Assembly: GCA_030748455.1 (NCBI GenBank)
Contig: JASMLY010000006.1
Location: 1-64,000, forward strand
From: Phycisphaerales bacterium
GTDB lineage: Bacteria; Planctomycetota; Phycisphaerae; Phycisphaerales; SM1A02
Direction: 5' to 3'
Length of the DNA: 64,000 bases
Of this stretch, positions 51,516 through 61,387 are shown piece after piece (within the stretch, counting starts at the first letter, position 1; each line of letters opens with the position of its first letter). The notes beneath the pieces were generated by a model. The model did not search any database. It saw nothing but the letters and a program-made list of their open reading frames with translations, and was not told the origin of the DNA. The position numbers were made by a program, and so were the translations under genes.

Positions 51516-54495
51516 GGTACGCAATGACATCCCGCAAATCCACGTGGTCAAGCAACACACCCATTGGGGGCATAGCCGAATATTCACCAAAACCATCGGC
51601 AACATCACTGTTTGGAGCAAGCAACGCTTCTTGAAGTTCTCGTTCAGTGAGCCGATCGGCAATACCGTCAAGTGTTGGGCCAGCGATCCCACCCGTACCA
51701 CTGATTGTATGGCACCGCAAACACTGACTTCTTGGGTTGTTGTAGACAACCGCTCTCCCCTTCTCTGGGTTGCCTCCTCGAAGTAACCACCAACCTTTAA
51801 GGGGATCACCAAATAGCAACGGGTCTCCTTTTGCTTTGGCATATTCAAGTTGCAGTTCTGCTGGCAGTGCATCTCTATTGAGTGTAGACAACGTTTCTTG
51901 GTCTTTTGCAAGAGTTACCATCGCTGCTTGTGCTTCATAGAGTTCCCAGCTCTGCACCGCTTCTAAGAGCAATGATGAAGCGTTCGCGGCGTTGTTTGCA
52001 AACAAAATATCGCGAGCTGTAGCCCGTAGTTCCCAACACTCGTGCTCTAGTGCATAGGACAACAGTTCAGGATCTGCTGCTTGTTGCAAAGCAAAAACAC
52101 GAATCGAAACGGGCATTGTTTCATCCAACACGAGAGCGTCCGCATCATGTTTCGGTAGAGGGTACCGATTTGCACTTGCAAACTGCAAGGTGCTTAAAAG
52201 CAATGCACCGCTTGCATGATCTAAGAGTGTATGAATCGACGAAAGGACGTCTCCCATCTGTACCCCATTGGTAGGTACTTGTGGCAATACTCGGCCTTCA
52301 ACAATATCTCGGTTTGCACCAAGTTCGTTCGCGGGATTCCAATGCAGCAGGGCTTGTAGAGCTAACAATCTCATTTCTTGAGGTTTGTGGACATCGGCTG
52401 CAAACGCAGCGACGCGCTCGCTTTCCGTTGCAAGAGGATTCATTTTGTTTGCACTGATCGCCCGTTTTTGCCAAGGAATTGTCCGAGCAACCGATAATGA
52501 GTTTGCTAGAGCATCCATTGCACCGTCAATTCGACCATCGTGAATTGCGCGTGCTGCCTCAGTCGCTACGTCATCGTTTGTATCGTGTAAAAATACTGAG
52601 ATACGATCTGACCCCATTTTTCTCAGCGCTAACACTGCAGCTAGGCGCACAGCATCACTCTGGTGTGTCTCTAAGTTCGCAAGACGCGATGGTTGTTGAG
52701 AATTCGCGAGCGCAACAACGGAAGCGTGGCGAAGGTACACATCGTGATTGTTGTTTCTCTCGATCATCGCGAGGGTGTGTTCGAAAGAATCCCCAAGGTG
52801 CCCAGCACCAATCGTTGCAAAATAAGAGACTCGAGGATTCGGGTCATCAATCAATTGCGCAACTGTGTCAAAAACATCTGTGTACCCTAGTTCGCCCAAA
52901 ATTTTGCAAGCCTGCGTTCGAATTTCATCGTCTGGATCAGTGAGTAGTGGAAAGAATGTATCTTGACAATCAACACCTGTTCGAGCAATCATCGCAATTC
53001 CCCACATTGCATGCAGCCTTCCAAGTTGGTTGGCTGTATCGAGCACATATCGAAGTTCGTCAATAGCACCCCTATGTGCGAGTTCATACTGAGAGCGAAT
53101 TCGAACACGACGATCGACGTGTGAGAGCAGCCGACCTAACTGTTTTGTTGCACGAGTTTCGAATCCAATTGAAAACAGTTCTGACACATCACCTTCTTCG
53201 TAGTGCTTGTCATCCCAAACAGCGTAGAGCCGACCTTCTTCGTTTCCCGTCCACCCTTCTCCCCAATCACTTATCACCATCTTTCCGTTGTACCCAAAAT
53301 CTACATCGGTACACAACACCTTTTCAACAAATGGATGCAAATCAACCATTCGAAAGTATGCGCCTTCTGGTTCAAGTTCAAACGAGAGCACGTTGCTATA
53401 TTCTGCGCCGCCACGGAAGTCGCACATGAAAAAATGGTTGTCGTATCGATGATCAAAACCTGCTCCGGGATATGCCACAAGTCCAGAAGGTCCCGAACCT
53501 ATAACATCAATTGCAGGAAGAATCCACGCGGGCCGATCTGTTGCGTGAGGATCCCACCCGTTCTCGGTTACCCAAGGACCCCGCTCGTTCACGCCTTGGA
53601 GCGTTTGGTATTCCATGCGCCAACCTGTTTCACCACCCTCAACACAATAGACCAAGCGTGCTTTGTCAGTTGCGTCAGAATTGTTATCGCCTGTAAACAA
53701 GTTGCCATAGGTATCAAATGCTAGTTCTTGAGGATTCCGTAAACCGTGGTGATACACTTCTAGATCGGTTCCATCCAATTCGCTGCGAAACACAGCGCCC
53801 TCACCCGGGCTGTGTAACACTGTGCCATCAGCAAGTTCAATGTGATATCCTCGATCACCCAACGACCAGTAGAGGCGACCATCTAATCCAAGTGCTAAAC
53901 CATGCATGTCATGACCACGCAGTGCTGTTCGCACGCCAAAGCTTGAACCAAACATGGAACGCTTCTTCCCATCCTCTATCTTCCAGAGATGTGGAATACA
54001 TGTGTAATACACTGTATTCCCTAGGGCGAGGACTCCGGCTCCAGTTCCGTCAAGTGGATCGTTGAACCCATTTGCAAAAAGTGTCGAGGTTTCGAACACA
54101 CCATCTCCGTCTTCATCTTGCAATACACGAATGCGGTCTTCGAACTCTGAGTAATACGCCATCCCATTGATTCGTTGGTCTGCAAAATGCTCATACATTT
54201 GAAGGCGGTCGTCGACTGTTTGTAATGCGAGGTCCCAATCAAGCCAAAAAGGACTTGAGCGATTGTCTTCTACTCCTTGCTCTTGCCGAAATGACTCCGC
54301 AACAAGAATGTTGCCTCTGTCATCAAAACAGAATGCGACAGGATCCATGACCTGTGGTTCACTGGCAATGAGTTGTTTTGTAAATCCATCCTGAAGTTGT
54401 ACCAAGTCAAATGCTGATTCAGGTGTGCTTGCAATGAGGAGTGGAACAAGAAACAACACCAAATCAACACCAACCCAATCCTTCTGGTAGAGCAT
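51472..54495 (-). CDS. PVC-type membrane-bound dehydrogenase: propeller, HEAT repeats and CxxCH heme
   Basis: A 1007-residue secreted protein. N-terminal hydrophobic signal (VLFLVPLLIAS), then a propeller of the PVC membrane-bound dehydrogenase type (about 30-420, FCFDDRGNILVAES, GLALGLDGRLYWSLGDRGY, FDTYGNLFTGDNNSD), HEAT-like repeats (about 440-700, for example VDRRVRIRSQYELAHRGAID), and a C-terminal cytochrome c module (about 905-1000) with heme motif CLRCH and AMPPMG as axial Met. The whole layout is characteristic of Planctomycetota. It starts inside the M24 gene (32-bp overlap). The substrate is unknown. Confidence 0.88.
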   Translation of the reverse strand: MLYQKDWVGVDLVLFLVPLLIASTPESAFDLVQLQDGFTKQLIASEPQVMDPVAFCFDDRGNILVAESFRQEQGVEDNRSSPFWLDWDLALQTVDDRLQMYEHFADQRINGMAYYSEFEDRIRVLQDEDGDGVFETSTLFANGFNDPLDGTGAGVLALGNTVYYTCIPHLWKIEDGKKRSMFGSSFGVRTALRGHDMHGLALGLDGRLYWSLGDRGYHIELADGTVLHSPGEGAVFRSELDGTDLEVYHHGLRNPQELAFDTYGNLFTGDNNSDATDKARLVYCVEGGETGWRMEYQTLQGVNERGPWVTENGWDPHATDRPAWILPAIDVIGSGPSGLVAYPGAGFDHRYDNHFFMCDFRGGAEYSNVLSFELEPEGAYFRMVDLHPFVEKVLCTDVDFGYNGKMVISDWGEGWTGNEEGRLYAVWDDKHYEEGDVSELFSIGFETRATKQLGRLLSHVDRRVRIRSQYELAHRGAIDELRYVLDTANQLGRLHAMWGIAMIARTGVDCQDTFFPLLTDPDDEIRTQACKILGELGYTDVFDTVAQLIDDPNPRVSYFATIGAGHLGDSFEHTLAMIERNNNHDVYLRHASVVALANSQQPSRLANLETHQSDAVRLAAVLALRKMGSDRISVFLHDTNDDVATEAARAIHDGRIDGAMDALANSLSVARTIPWQKRAISANKMNPLATESERVAAFAADVHKPQEMRLLALQALLHWNPANELGANRDIVEGRVLPQVPTNGVQMGDVLSSIHTLLDHASGALLLSTLQFASANRYPLPKHDADALVLDETMPVSIRVFALQQAADPELLSYALEHECWELRATARDILFANNAANASSLLLEAVQSWELYEAQAAMVTLAKDQETLSTLNRDALPAELQLEYAKAKGDPLLFGDPLKGWWLLRGGNPEKGRAVVYNNPRSQCLRCHTISGTGGIAGPTLDGIADRLTERELQEALLAPNSDVADGFGEYSAMPPMGVLLDHVDLRDVIAYLKTLKAEQQLQTSP

Positions 54496-55612
54496 TCATG
54501 TTCTCGCACCCTGTCCTAGTTACGAACACCATGTCTTCGACTCTCACACCGCCAATTGCATGAGAATATAAACCTGGTTCAATCGTGACAACATCACCCG
54601 CAAGTAAGTGTGCTCCATTGCGGTCAAGAAGCGGTGGTTCATGGACGTCTAAGCCGATGCCATGACCTGTGCCATGTGGCATCGAACAATAGGTTGGAGG
54701 ATCTGTTTCTTTTGGGAGCCCTTCTTTGTACCCTTGTTCGAGAAGAACCCGAATTGTTTCAAGATGCACCTCCTCCCCAGAAACGCCCGCCCTTGTTGCA
54801 GCAGTAGCTGCAGCTTTGGCTTCAACAACTGCGGAGTGCATCCGAACGATTTCGTCGGGAATTGCACCATGGACAACAGTACGCGTGCAATCTCCGTTGT
54901 ACATCGTTTGTTTATCAAGAGGAAAGATATCAATGATCACTGGCTGCTCTGTTCTCAGAGGACCACGGCCTAGTTCATGACAATCTCCTCCATCACTGCC
55001 ACCTGCAACAATGCATGGGGGATTGAAAAACTCTCGTTCTAATAGAAACGTGTCGATCATTGTCCGCAGCCGTTCGCTCGTAAGTGGGCTACCATCGACA
55101 AGCAACTCACCACTCGCAGCAGCGGTTGCTTGTGCAACAGTTTCGCAAGCCATCCGCATCGCTTCTTCTGTCACGTCCTGAGCTTTTTGCAAATTAGCTC
55201 GTTCCACATCGTCCTTGACTCTGCGATCAAGCACCCCCAAATCTTGATCGAATGTCACGTCTATTCCCCGTTCTTGCATCCAATGTGCGTAGATCAATGG
55301 AAGCGTGCGGTCTGCGATTACAGATGTCATGCCATTCCTTCGCAAACACTCGGCAGTTGATTGGGCTGCGGCTGTTTCTCGATCTCCACTTAATCCACCT
55401 TCTGGCTCAAACGCACTGTAGCCAAAGACATGGTCAGCCCGAGCGTGCTTTTTTGCACGATCAATTTCAATCTCACGCAAAATGAGCGTTCTCTCTCCAT
55501 TTGGTAGATCGATCGCAATGGCAGCATCGTGCACCATAAATCGTATTGCATGGTAGAGAGACTTGTTCGTTAACGGATTCCCTGCCATCACTCGAGCTGT
55601 CGTATGCTTCAT
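54464..55612 (-). CDS. M24 metallopeptidase (Xaa-Pro aminopeptidase-like)
   Basis: A 382-residue pita-bread peptidase. Metal ligands of M24B are in place: Asp in IIDIFPLDKQ, Asp in YNGDCTRTV, His in HGTGHGIGLDVHE, Glu in TIEPGLY and Glu in VRVEDMVFV. The start at 55612 is chosen because TACACT lies 6 nt upstream and the sequence before it (from 55759) is hairpin-rich leader, not protein. Prolidase and aminopeptidase P cannot be told apart here. It is probably the first gene of a unit with the heme protein. Confidence 0.9.
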   Translation of the reverse strand: MKHTTARVMAGNPLTNKSLYHAIRFMVHDAAIAIDLPNGERTLILREIEIDRAKKHARADHVFGYSAFEPEGGLSGDRETAAAQSTAECLRRNGMTSVIADRTLPLIYAHWMQERGIDVTFDQDLGVLDRRVKDDVERANLQKAQDVTEEAMRMACETVAQATAAASGELLVDGSPLTSERLRTMIDTFLLEREFFNPPCIVAGGSDGGDCHELGRGPLRTEQPVIIDIFPLDKQTMYNGDCTRTVVHGAIPDEIVRMHSAVVEAKAAATAATRAGVSGEEVHLETIRVLLEQGYKEGLPKETDPPTYCSMPHGTGHGIGLDVHEPPLLDRNGAHLLAGDVVTIEPGLYSHAIGGVRVEDMVFVTRTGCENMNALPEGLGWC

Positions 55613-55618
55613 CTCAGC

Positions 55619-55624
55619 AGTGTA
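55619..55624 (-). promoter_or_regulatory. -10-like box 6 nt before the M24 peptidase
   Basis: TACACT on the minus strand ends 6 nt before the ATG at 55612, and no Shine-Dalgarno is present. Confidence 0.45.
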
Positions 55625-55711
55625 CTCGCTGTGTCTCCCTCTCCCACGTATCGTCGGGAATGAGATGTGACGCCGAATCGCGATGAAAGAGCGATGAGAC
55701 GCGAGACCGAA

Positions 55712-55749
55712 CCGATGCCAACGGCATCGGAGCCCTGACTTGTCAGGGC
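55712..55749 (-). other. Tandem hairpins between tRNA-Ala and the M24 gene
   Basis: Two adjacent stems, CCGATGCC/GGCATCGG (55712-55730, 3-nt loop) and GCCCTGA/TCAGGGC (55732-55749, CTTG loop), lie downstream of the tRNA terminator. No U-run follows on either strand. They may act in transcript processing or insulate the M24 promoter. Confidence 0.45.
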
Positions 55750-55770
55750 AAGGATCCACGATGTGAAGAA

Positions 55771-55797
55771 GAAAACCAACCCGCAGGAGTTGGTTTT
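55771..55797 (-). terminator. Rho-independent terminator after tRNA-Ala
   Basis: A 9-bp stem (55772-55780 with 55789-55797) and an 8-nt loop, followed on the minus strand by CTTCTTC. The T-rich end of the stem makes it work in this direction; on the plus strand it is followed by TT, so it may be bidirectional. It lies 12 nt after the tRNA 3' end. Confidence 0.75.
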
Positions 55798-55808
55798 TTC
55801 GTAACGAG

Positions 55809-55881
<73 letters not shown>

Positions 55882-55905
55882 TACTTGTAAGATATGAGCG
55901 TTCGA

Positions 55906-56223
55906 CTACATCACTGCATCGATTGCAGCTGCAAGATCGCCCTTGGCTTTCATACCCACAAACGTCTCGATGACTTGCCCATCCTTGAAGATCAAGATAC
56001 TCGGAATTGACTGAATGTTGAACTGCATTGCAATGTCGCGGTTGGAATCAATATCTACTTTTCCAACCTTCGCTTTGTCAGCATACTCACTTGCGAGTTC
56101 TTCAATTGTTGGACCAATTGCCTTGCAAGGACCACACCATTCCGCCCAAAAATCAACGAGCACTGGTTGCGATGCGTTGAGAACCTCTTCTTGAAAATTA
56201 GCGTCTGTAAATTCTAAAGCCAC
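55906..56223 (-). CDS. trxA: Thioredoxin
   Basis: A 105-residue thioredoxin with WCGPC redox motif (WAEWCGPCK), the buried Asp in LVDFWAEW and the cis-Pro in SIPSILIF. The start is a GTG at 56223 with AGGAG 8 nt upstream, which gives the normal length and N-terminus (VALEFTDANF). The longer reading from 56367 would run back through folP and is rejected. The folP stop is 4 nt upstream, so the pair is translationally coupled. Confidence 0.95.
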   Translation of the reverse strand: MALEFTDANFQEEVLNASQPVLVDFWAEWCGPCKAIGPTIEELASEYADKAKVGKVDIDSNRDIAMQFNIQSIPSILIFKDGQVIETFVGMKAKGDLAAAIDAVM

Positions 56224-56227
56224 GGGT

Positions 56228-57103
56228 TTATCTCCTGTTTGTGTCAATCTCGTGAGCGTGGGATTGTAACACTCGAGCGTGCGTTCGTACATCGTGAACT
56301 CGAAAAACCTGTGCTCCACCCTCAAGCATCGTCCTTGCAATCGCAGCAGAAGCCTCGTCACGCTCATTAGGGTTTGCGATACCTGTTACAGCTCCCACGA
56401 AGCTTTTCCTGCTTGCCCCGACAAAAACTGGATATCCAGATGCGACAAATGTATTGACTTCGTCTGCCAACCTCATGTTCTGTTCAACGCTTTTCCCAAA
56501 ACCCAAGCCGGGGTCAATCGCGATTGCACTCGGTGAAACTCCTTGGTCTTTGGCATGTTGTACTCGAACAAGAAGCCACTCCAAGACGTCGCTGGCTACA
56601 TCTTCGTAGTGAGGTGCATGTGCATATTGATCACTGTATACATCGTTTCTAGGTGGGAGAAGCCGGTGCATCAACACCAGACCTACACCAGAACTTGCAG
56701 CAAGTTCGAACATCTGCGGATCGTCTTGCCCTGCAGAAACATCGTTGATGATTTGTGCACCTACTTCGATCGCGGCCTGGGCAACACGTGCACTGGTCGT
56801 ATCAATTGAAAGCACACAATCACTTACCTCGCGGATACCGTGAATCACAGGGACGACTCTCTCTATCTGCTCTTCAGCGGATATCGCTTGAGCACCTGGT
56901 CTTGTGGATTCACCCCCCACATCCACAATCGTTGCACCATCATGTACGAGTTTGCGTGCATGGGCAACCGCCGATTCAACAGAGGCAAATGAACCACCGT
57001 CACTAAAACTATCGGGTGTCACGTTCAAGATACCTGCAAGCACTGGCGATTCAAGGGATACTACCCTACCTCGAACCTTCCAATGATGCATCTTCGCACA
57101 CAT
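56228..57103 (-). CDS. folP: Dihydropteroate synthase
   Basis: A 291-residue TIM-barrel enzyme joining p-aminobenzoate to dihydropterin pyrophosphate. Both family signatures are present (LAGILNVTPDSFSDGG and GATIVDVGGESTRPGA), as are DVSAGQDD and AIDPGLGFGKS. The ATG at 57103 is chosen because a -10-like element lies exactly 7 nt upstream; ATG 57091 is possible, and the longer reading to 57307 covers the divergent gene. It is co-transcribed with trxA. Confidence 0.93.
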   Translation of the reverse strand: MCAKMHHWKVRGRVVSLESPVLAGILNVTPDSFSDGGSFASVESAVAHARKLVHDGATIVDVGGESTRPGAQAISAEEQIERVVPVIHGIREVSDCVLSIDTTSARVAQAAIEVGAQIINDVSAGQDDPQMFELAASSGVGLVLMHRLLPPRNDVYSDQYAHAPHYEDVASDVLEWLLVRVQHAKDQGVSPSAIAIDPGLGFGKSVEQNMRLADEVNTFVASGYPVFVGASRKSFVGAVTGIANPNERDEASAAIARTMLEGGAQVFRVHDVRTHARVLQSHAHEIDTNRR

Positions 57104-57109
57104 GGACCA

Positions 57110-57116
57110 TAGCCTA
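57110..57116. promoter_or_regulatory. Shared divergent -10 element for folP and the antiporter
   Basis: The 7-bp element reads TAGCCTA on the plus strand and TAGGCTA on the minus strand. Used as TAGCCT or TAGGCT, it leaves exactly 7 nt to the ATG at 57123 (plus) and 7 nt to the ATG at 57103 (minus). Both starts lack a Shine-Dalgarno. Confidence 0.45.
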
Positions 57117-57122
57117 CCACCG

Positions 57123-58310
57123 ATGAAAGAACTTGTAATTAATAGTACGACGCAGCACACTTTGCTCCTTTTTGTGCCATTGGCCATTGCGTATCTTCTT
57201 AGGATCGGAAAGTTGCGGGGATCTTCCATTCTTGGTGGTCTCATCGGTGGCATCCTGCTAGGTCCCATGATCTTTGGCTCGCTCGCCCCTTCATATTGGG
57301 AAGGCATTTTTCAAGGCGGAAAGCAAGCCCATCAACAGGTTCTACAACTTGAACAACAACAGAAATCGGCAATGAACCAAGCAATAGAGGTAGGTGGGAG
57401 CGAACCACTTATCCTGCAACTCCGTGCTGATCAACAATACGAATTGGATCAAAAAATAACGTTGTGGAAAAACCAGCAATGGAAAGACCAACGAACTTTG
57501 AGAAACTACGCCTTGCTGCTCATTTTCGTCGTTTTGTTCAGTGGTGCAATGCGAAGTAAGAGTACTGGCAAATCAGATTTTGGAACATCACTCTCAGTCG
57601 GAGTGTGGGCTGCGATTCTACCCGGAGGTGTCATTGCTGTGCTTTCCCATTACTGGTGGGACACTTCAATCACCCAATCGATCGGCATGGGCGCTTGCCT
57701 TGCAGTTGGACCGTGGACCTTAACACGGTGGGAACAACAAGCAGCAGACAACGCTGAAGTGGGTGGTGCTGCATTGATGTTGCGCTGTGGGTTTGTCGCG
57801 TGGATTGTTGCAAGTGCAGCAGCGTTGTACTGCGGATGGATGGTACAAGGTGTCATGGCACTTGTATGGCTCTCGCCCCTTCTGCTCCTTCCTGTCTATT
57901 GGAACGTGCCAAAAAAACATATCCCGTGGCTTGAATGGTTCGCAGATCGTGCAGCGATCCCAAGTATCATTGCATCGGCAATGGTGCTCATTCACCCGCT
58001 TGAAGCACTAAAGTTTTGGCCAATCCTACTTATCCTTCTCATCTCAGCAGATGGACGGTGGCTCGGGGGATTCACAGGCCTACGCATTCTTGGGGGAAGG
58101 ACGACTGTTGACGCGATGCGCACAACCATGCCACTTGTAGATGCAAGTGTCTCTCAACTTTGCCTTGGGGTGATGCTCTTTGGTATTGGAGTGTTGAGCC
58201 AAGAACTCACAATGTCCATCATCATTGGGGCGCTTTTTATTGAACTCACAGCACCAACTAGAAAAAAGTTTGCCCTTGAACTTCAAGAAGCGTCATTCAA
58301 CTGTGACTGA
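57123..58310 (+). CDS. Cation:proton antiporter-like membrane protein
   Basis: A 395-residue protein with about ten hydrophobic segments. The first part (SILGGLIGGILLGPMIFGS) resembles the start of CPA2 (KefB-type) exchangers, and the end (GVMLFGIGVLSQELTMSIIIGALFIELTAPT) matches the second half of that fold. A hydrophilic, Gln-rich helix (about 65-125) is inserted after the second helix and is unusual. No TrkA-N domain follows. Which ion it moves is not clear, so the family call is moderate. Confidence 0.7.
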   Translation: MKELVINSTTQHTLLLFVPLAIAYLLRIGKLRGSSILGGLIGGILLGPMIFGSLAPSYWEGIFQGGKQAHQQVLQLEQQQKSAMNQAIEVGGSEPLILQLRADQQYELDQKITLWKNQQWKDQRTLRNYALLLIFVVLFSGAMRSKSTGKSDFGTSLSVGVWAAILPGGVIAVLSHYWWDTSITQSIGMGACLAVGPWTLTRWEQQAADNAEVGGAALMLRCGFVAWIVASAAALYCGWMVQGVMALVWLSPLLLLPVYWNVPKKHIPWLEWFADRAAIPSIIASAMVLIHPLEALKFWPILLILLISADGRWLGGFTGLRILGGRTTVDAMRTTMPLVDASVSQLCLGVMLFGIGVLSQELTMSIIIGALFIELTAPTRKKFALELQEASFNCD

Positions 58311-60128
58311 TTTTGCGAGGTTTCTTGGCTTATCTACATCTTTGCCACGAAGGACAGCTGCATGATACGAAAGTAATTGAAGCGGAATAACCGTCAATAG
58401 TGGTTGCAATGGTTCGGGAACATCTGGTACGAAAAATACATCATCGCAGTGGTTGCGGATCTCTTCATCCCCTTCTGTTGCTACGGCGATCACGTGTCCA
58501 CCACGCGAGCGTACTTCTTCCATATTACTTAACACTTTTTCGTACTGACTTCCTCGTGTCGCAACAATGACTACGGGCATTCCCTTGTCAATCAATGCAA
58601 TAGGCCCATGTTTCATTTCAGCAGCAGGCATACCCTCTGCGTGTATATAACTAATTTCTTTCAACTTCAACGCCCCCTCAAGCGCAACTGGAAAGTGCAA
58701 TCCTCTGCCCAAGAACAACCAGTTTTCTCGATTGACTACTTTTGAAGTCACTTCTTTAATGGTGTCGGATTGCGAAAGAACTGATTCTATTTTTCGTGGA
58801 ATGGCATCAAAGGAAGTCAGCAACTCCACGGTCTCCTCGCGGCTAAGATGGCGCCTTCGACCGAGGTACATCGATAGCATTGTGAGAACACCCACTTGCC
58901 CAATAAATGCTTTCGTAGAAGCAACGCCAATCTCTGGGCCTACCCGAAGGTACACACCCGCGTCTGATTCTCTTGCAATCGTAGAACCTACAACATTCAC
59001 GACGCCAAGAGATGTAGCGCCCCTTCGCTTTGCTTCTTGCAACGCTGCGAGTGTGTCTGCCGTTTCTCCACTTTGGCTTACTGCAATTGCAACCGTACCC
59101 TCTTCTACAATAGGGTTGCGGTACCGAAACTCACTTGCAAACTCGACTTCTGTAGGAATTCCTGCAAGACTTTCAAACAAATATTCCCCGATCATTGCAG
59201 CATGCAGTGCTGTTCCTTGACCAAGTAGCAAAAGTCGCTTTGCCTTGACAAGTTCATCTGCAAGTTCAGCAACACCACCAAGTGTAATGGTTCCTTTGAT
59301 GGGATCAACACGTCCCTGCATGCACGTATGAAGTGTCACTGGTTGTTCATGAATTTCTTTGAGCATAAAATGTTCAAAGTCGCCAAGTTCAATTTGTTCA
59401 AGCGTAAACTCAAGTTCCTTCAGTTCGGGGGTGAGTTCAACATTGTCAACAGTCGTTGTTCTAAATGAACTTCGTGTCATACGAGCAACTGTTTCATCTT
59501 CAAGCAAAAACGCTTGTGTTGTATGCGCAACAATTGCACTGGAATCAGAAGCAACGACATATTCGTCTTTTCCCACACCAACAAGTAGAGGCGATCCTTT
59601 ACGAGCAACAACGAGCACGTCCGGTTCCTTCTCACATATAACAGCAATAGCATACGCACCCGTAACTTCACGCAAAGCAGTTTGGACTGCCTGCTCCAGA
59701 TCACCTTCGTAAAATTCACCGATAAGGTGTGTCAACACTTCCGTATCTGTTTCCGTTTCAAACGTGTGCCCCTTCTCTTGCAAATAGGTTTTAAGAGAAG
59801 AATAATTTTCTATGATGCCGTTGTGTACAAGCCGGATGCCATGCCCAAGTTCCACATCATCACGATGTGGATGTGCATTGATATCACTCGGTTCTCCATG
59901 GGTTGCCCACCGCGTATGGGCGATGCCAAGTGACCCACCAAACCCAGCAGTACTCGTAACCATTTCCTCAAGACCAGCAACCCGCCCGATGGTTTTCGCT
60001 ACATGCACGCCCCCGTTAATCATCGCGATACCTGCTGAATCATATCCTCGGTACTCGAGTCGTTTCAGGCCTTCGAGCAAAAGCTCTCTAGCCTCCTTCG
60101 TTCCAATATACGCAACAATTCCACACAT
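58293..60128 (-). CDS. glmS: Glutamine-fructose-6-phosphate aminotransferase (isomerizing)
   Basis: A 611-residue enzyme making glucosamine-6-phosphate, the entry to cell-wall and polysaccharide amino sugars. The N-terminal MCGIVAYIG puts the glutaminase Cys2 at the mature N-terminus. Two SIS domains follow (AVSQSGETADT, and the second with GRGLHFPVALEGALKLKEISYIHAE). The C-terminus PRNLAKSVTVE is canonical. The gene converges on the antiporter with an 18-bp overlap. A TATTCT box lies 10 nt before the ATG. Its product could feed the exopolysaccharide pathway. Confidence 0.97.
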   Translation of the reverse strand: MCGIVAYIGTKEARELLLEGLKRLEYRGYDSAGIAMINGGVHVAKTIGRVAGLEEMVTSTAGFGGSLGIAHTRWATHGEPSDINAHPHRDDVELGHGIRLVHNGIIENYSSLKTYLQEKGHTFETETDTEVLTHLIGEFYEGDLEQAVQTALREVTGAYAIAVICEKEPDVLVVARKGSPLLVGVGKDEYVVASDSSAIVAHTTQAFLLEDETVARMTRSSFRTTTVDNVELTPELKELEFTLEQIELGDFEHFMLKEIHEQPVTLHTCMQGRVDPIKGTITLGGVAELADELVKAKRLLLLGQGTALHAAMIGEYLFESLAGIPTEVEFASEFRYRNPIVEEGTVAIAVSQSGETADTLAALQEAKRRGATSLGVVNVVGSTIARESDAGVYLRVGPEIGVASTKAFIGQVGVLTMLSMYLGRRRHLSREETVELLTSFDAIPRKIESVLSQSDTIKEVTSKVVNRENWLFLGRGLHFPVALEGALKLKEISYIHAEGMPAAEMKHGPIALIDKGMPVVIVATRGSQYEKVLSNMEEVRSRGGHVIAVATEGDEEIRNHCDDVFFVPDVPEPLQPLLTVIPLQLLSYHAAVLRGKDVDKPRNLAKSVTVE

Positions 60129-60185
60129 GATGTAGGGAAGAATACCTCACTTCTAGCAAGATGGAACGAATATTTACAATTGTTT

Positions 60186-60215
60186 TTGATTATCGGAGCG
60201 TCTACCCATTACAAT
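60186..60215 (+). promoter_or_regulatory. Promoter of rarA
   Basis: TTGATT (60186-60191), 18-bp spacer and TACAAT (60210-60215) form a good sigma-70-type promoter. The -10 ends 6 nt before the ATG at 60222, so transcription should start at the start codon. Confidence 0.6.
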
Positions 60216-60221
60216 CGAACC

Positions 60222-61382
60222 ATGCCTGATTTGTTTGCAGAAGAATCTAAAAAAATGGAAGATGCAATCCGCCCACTTGCGGATCGCATGAGGCCACAGC
60301 AGCTCTCTGAGGTGGTAGGGCAACAGCATATCCTTGGAGATGGAATGTTGTTGCCAAGAATGATTTCTGCAGATCGACTCACTTCCATCGTATTTTGGGG
60401 TCCACCGGGAACAGGCAAAACAACCCTCGCCTCTGTCATCGCAAATGAAACAGACGGTGAGTTCCTCGCACGCAACGCAGCACAAATTGGTGTTGCGGAG
60501 ATTCGCACTAGTATCGAACAGGCAAAGGAACGCGTTCGAACATCTAGAACTCGAACGATCATTTTTCTTGACGAGATTCACAGGTTCAGTAAAACCCAAC
60601 AAGATGTTCTCCTTGATTCGGTTGAACAGGGTACTGTCATTCTCATTGGAGCAACGACGGAAAACCCGGGATACACCGTCAACGATGCACTCGTCAGCCG
60701 ATCAACCGTGTTTCATTTAGAGCCGTTGGATGCATGCGACATCGAACTACTCATCAACCGTGCAATACAACATCCACGAGGTTTTGGTTCTGTGGAACTC
60801 CAGATAGAACAAGAAGCCATTCACTTTATTGCCCACAAGTCTGACGGAGATGCTCGAGCGGCATTAAACGCCATAGAAGTCGCTGTACTTAGTACACCAA
60901 GTGGTCACATTACACTCGATATTGCTACACAATCAATGCAACAAAAATCGCTTCGGTATGACCGAAGTGCAAGTGGGCATTATGACCATGCAAGTGCATT
61001 CATAAAATCGATGCGTGCGAGTGATGTGAACGGGGCGTTGTACTGGCTTGCGTGCATGCTCGAATCAGGTGAAGACCCAAGATTCATTGCAAGACGTGCT
61101 TCTATTTTTGCAAGTGAAGACATTGGCCTCGCAGATCCAAGAGCCATCGAACAAGCTGCTGCTGCATGGCAAATCATTGAACGCGTTGGCATGCCAGAAT
61201 GCAAACTCACGTTAAGTCAACTTGTCATCTACCTTTGCCAAGCACCCAAATCTCGAAATGCCTACGATGCAATGATTCGAGCAACCGATGATGTAAAAAA
61301 CAACAGAACGGTTGTTGCCCCAACAGACCACAATCCTGATGCATTGCCGACAATTACATCGCAATACTATTCCCAAGAGTAA
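60222..61382 (+). CDS. rarA: RarA/MgsA replication-associated AAA+ ATPase
   Basis: A 386-residue clamp-loader-like ATPase acting at stalled forks. N-terminal [22 protein letters not shown] is typical; Walker A is GPPGTGKTT, Walker B FLDEIHRF and sensor 1 IGATTENPG. The C-terminal MgsA domain has [25 protein letters not shown]. The start at 60222 follows the promoter by 6 nt; the reading from 60180 would precede the promoter start site. It is followed after 5 nt by the folate gene. Confidence 0.95.
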   Translation: MPDLFAEESKKMEDAIRPLADRMRPQQLSEVVGQQHILGDGMLLPRMISADRLTSIVFWGPPGTGKTTLASVIANETDGEFLARNAAQIGVAEIRTSIEQAKERVRTSRTRTIIFLDEIHRFSKTQQDVLLDSVEQGTVILIGATTENPGYTVNDALVSRSTVFHLEPLDACDIELLINRAIQHPRGFGSVELQIEQEAIHFIAHKSDGDARAALNAIEVAVLSTPSGHITLDIATQSMQQKSLRYDRSASGHYDHASAFIKSMRASDVNGALYWLACMLESGEDPRFIARRASIFASEDIGLADPRAIEQAAAAWQIIERVGMPECKLTLSQLVIYLCQAPKSRNAYDAMIRATDDVKNNRTVVAPTDHNPDALPTITSQYYSQE

Positions 61383-61387
61383 CACGA

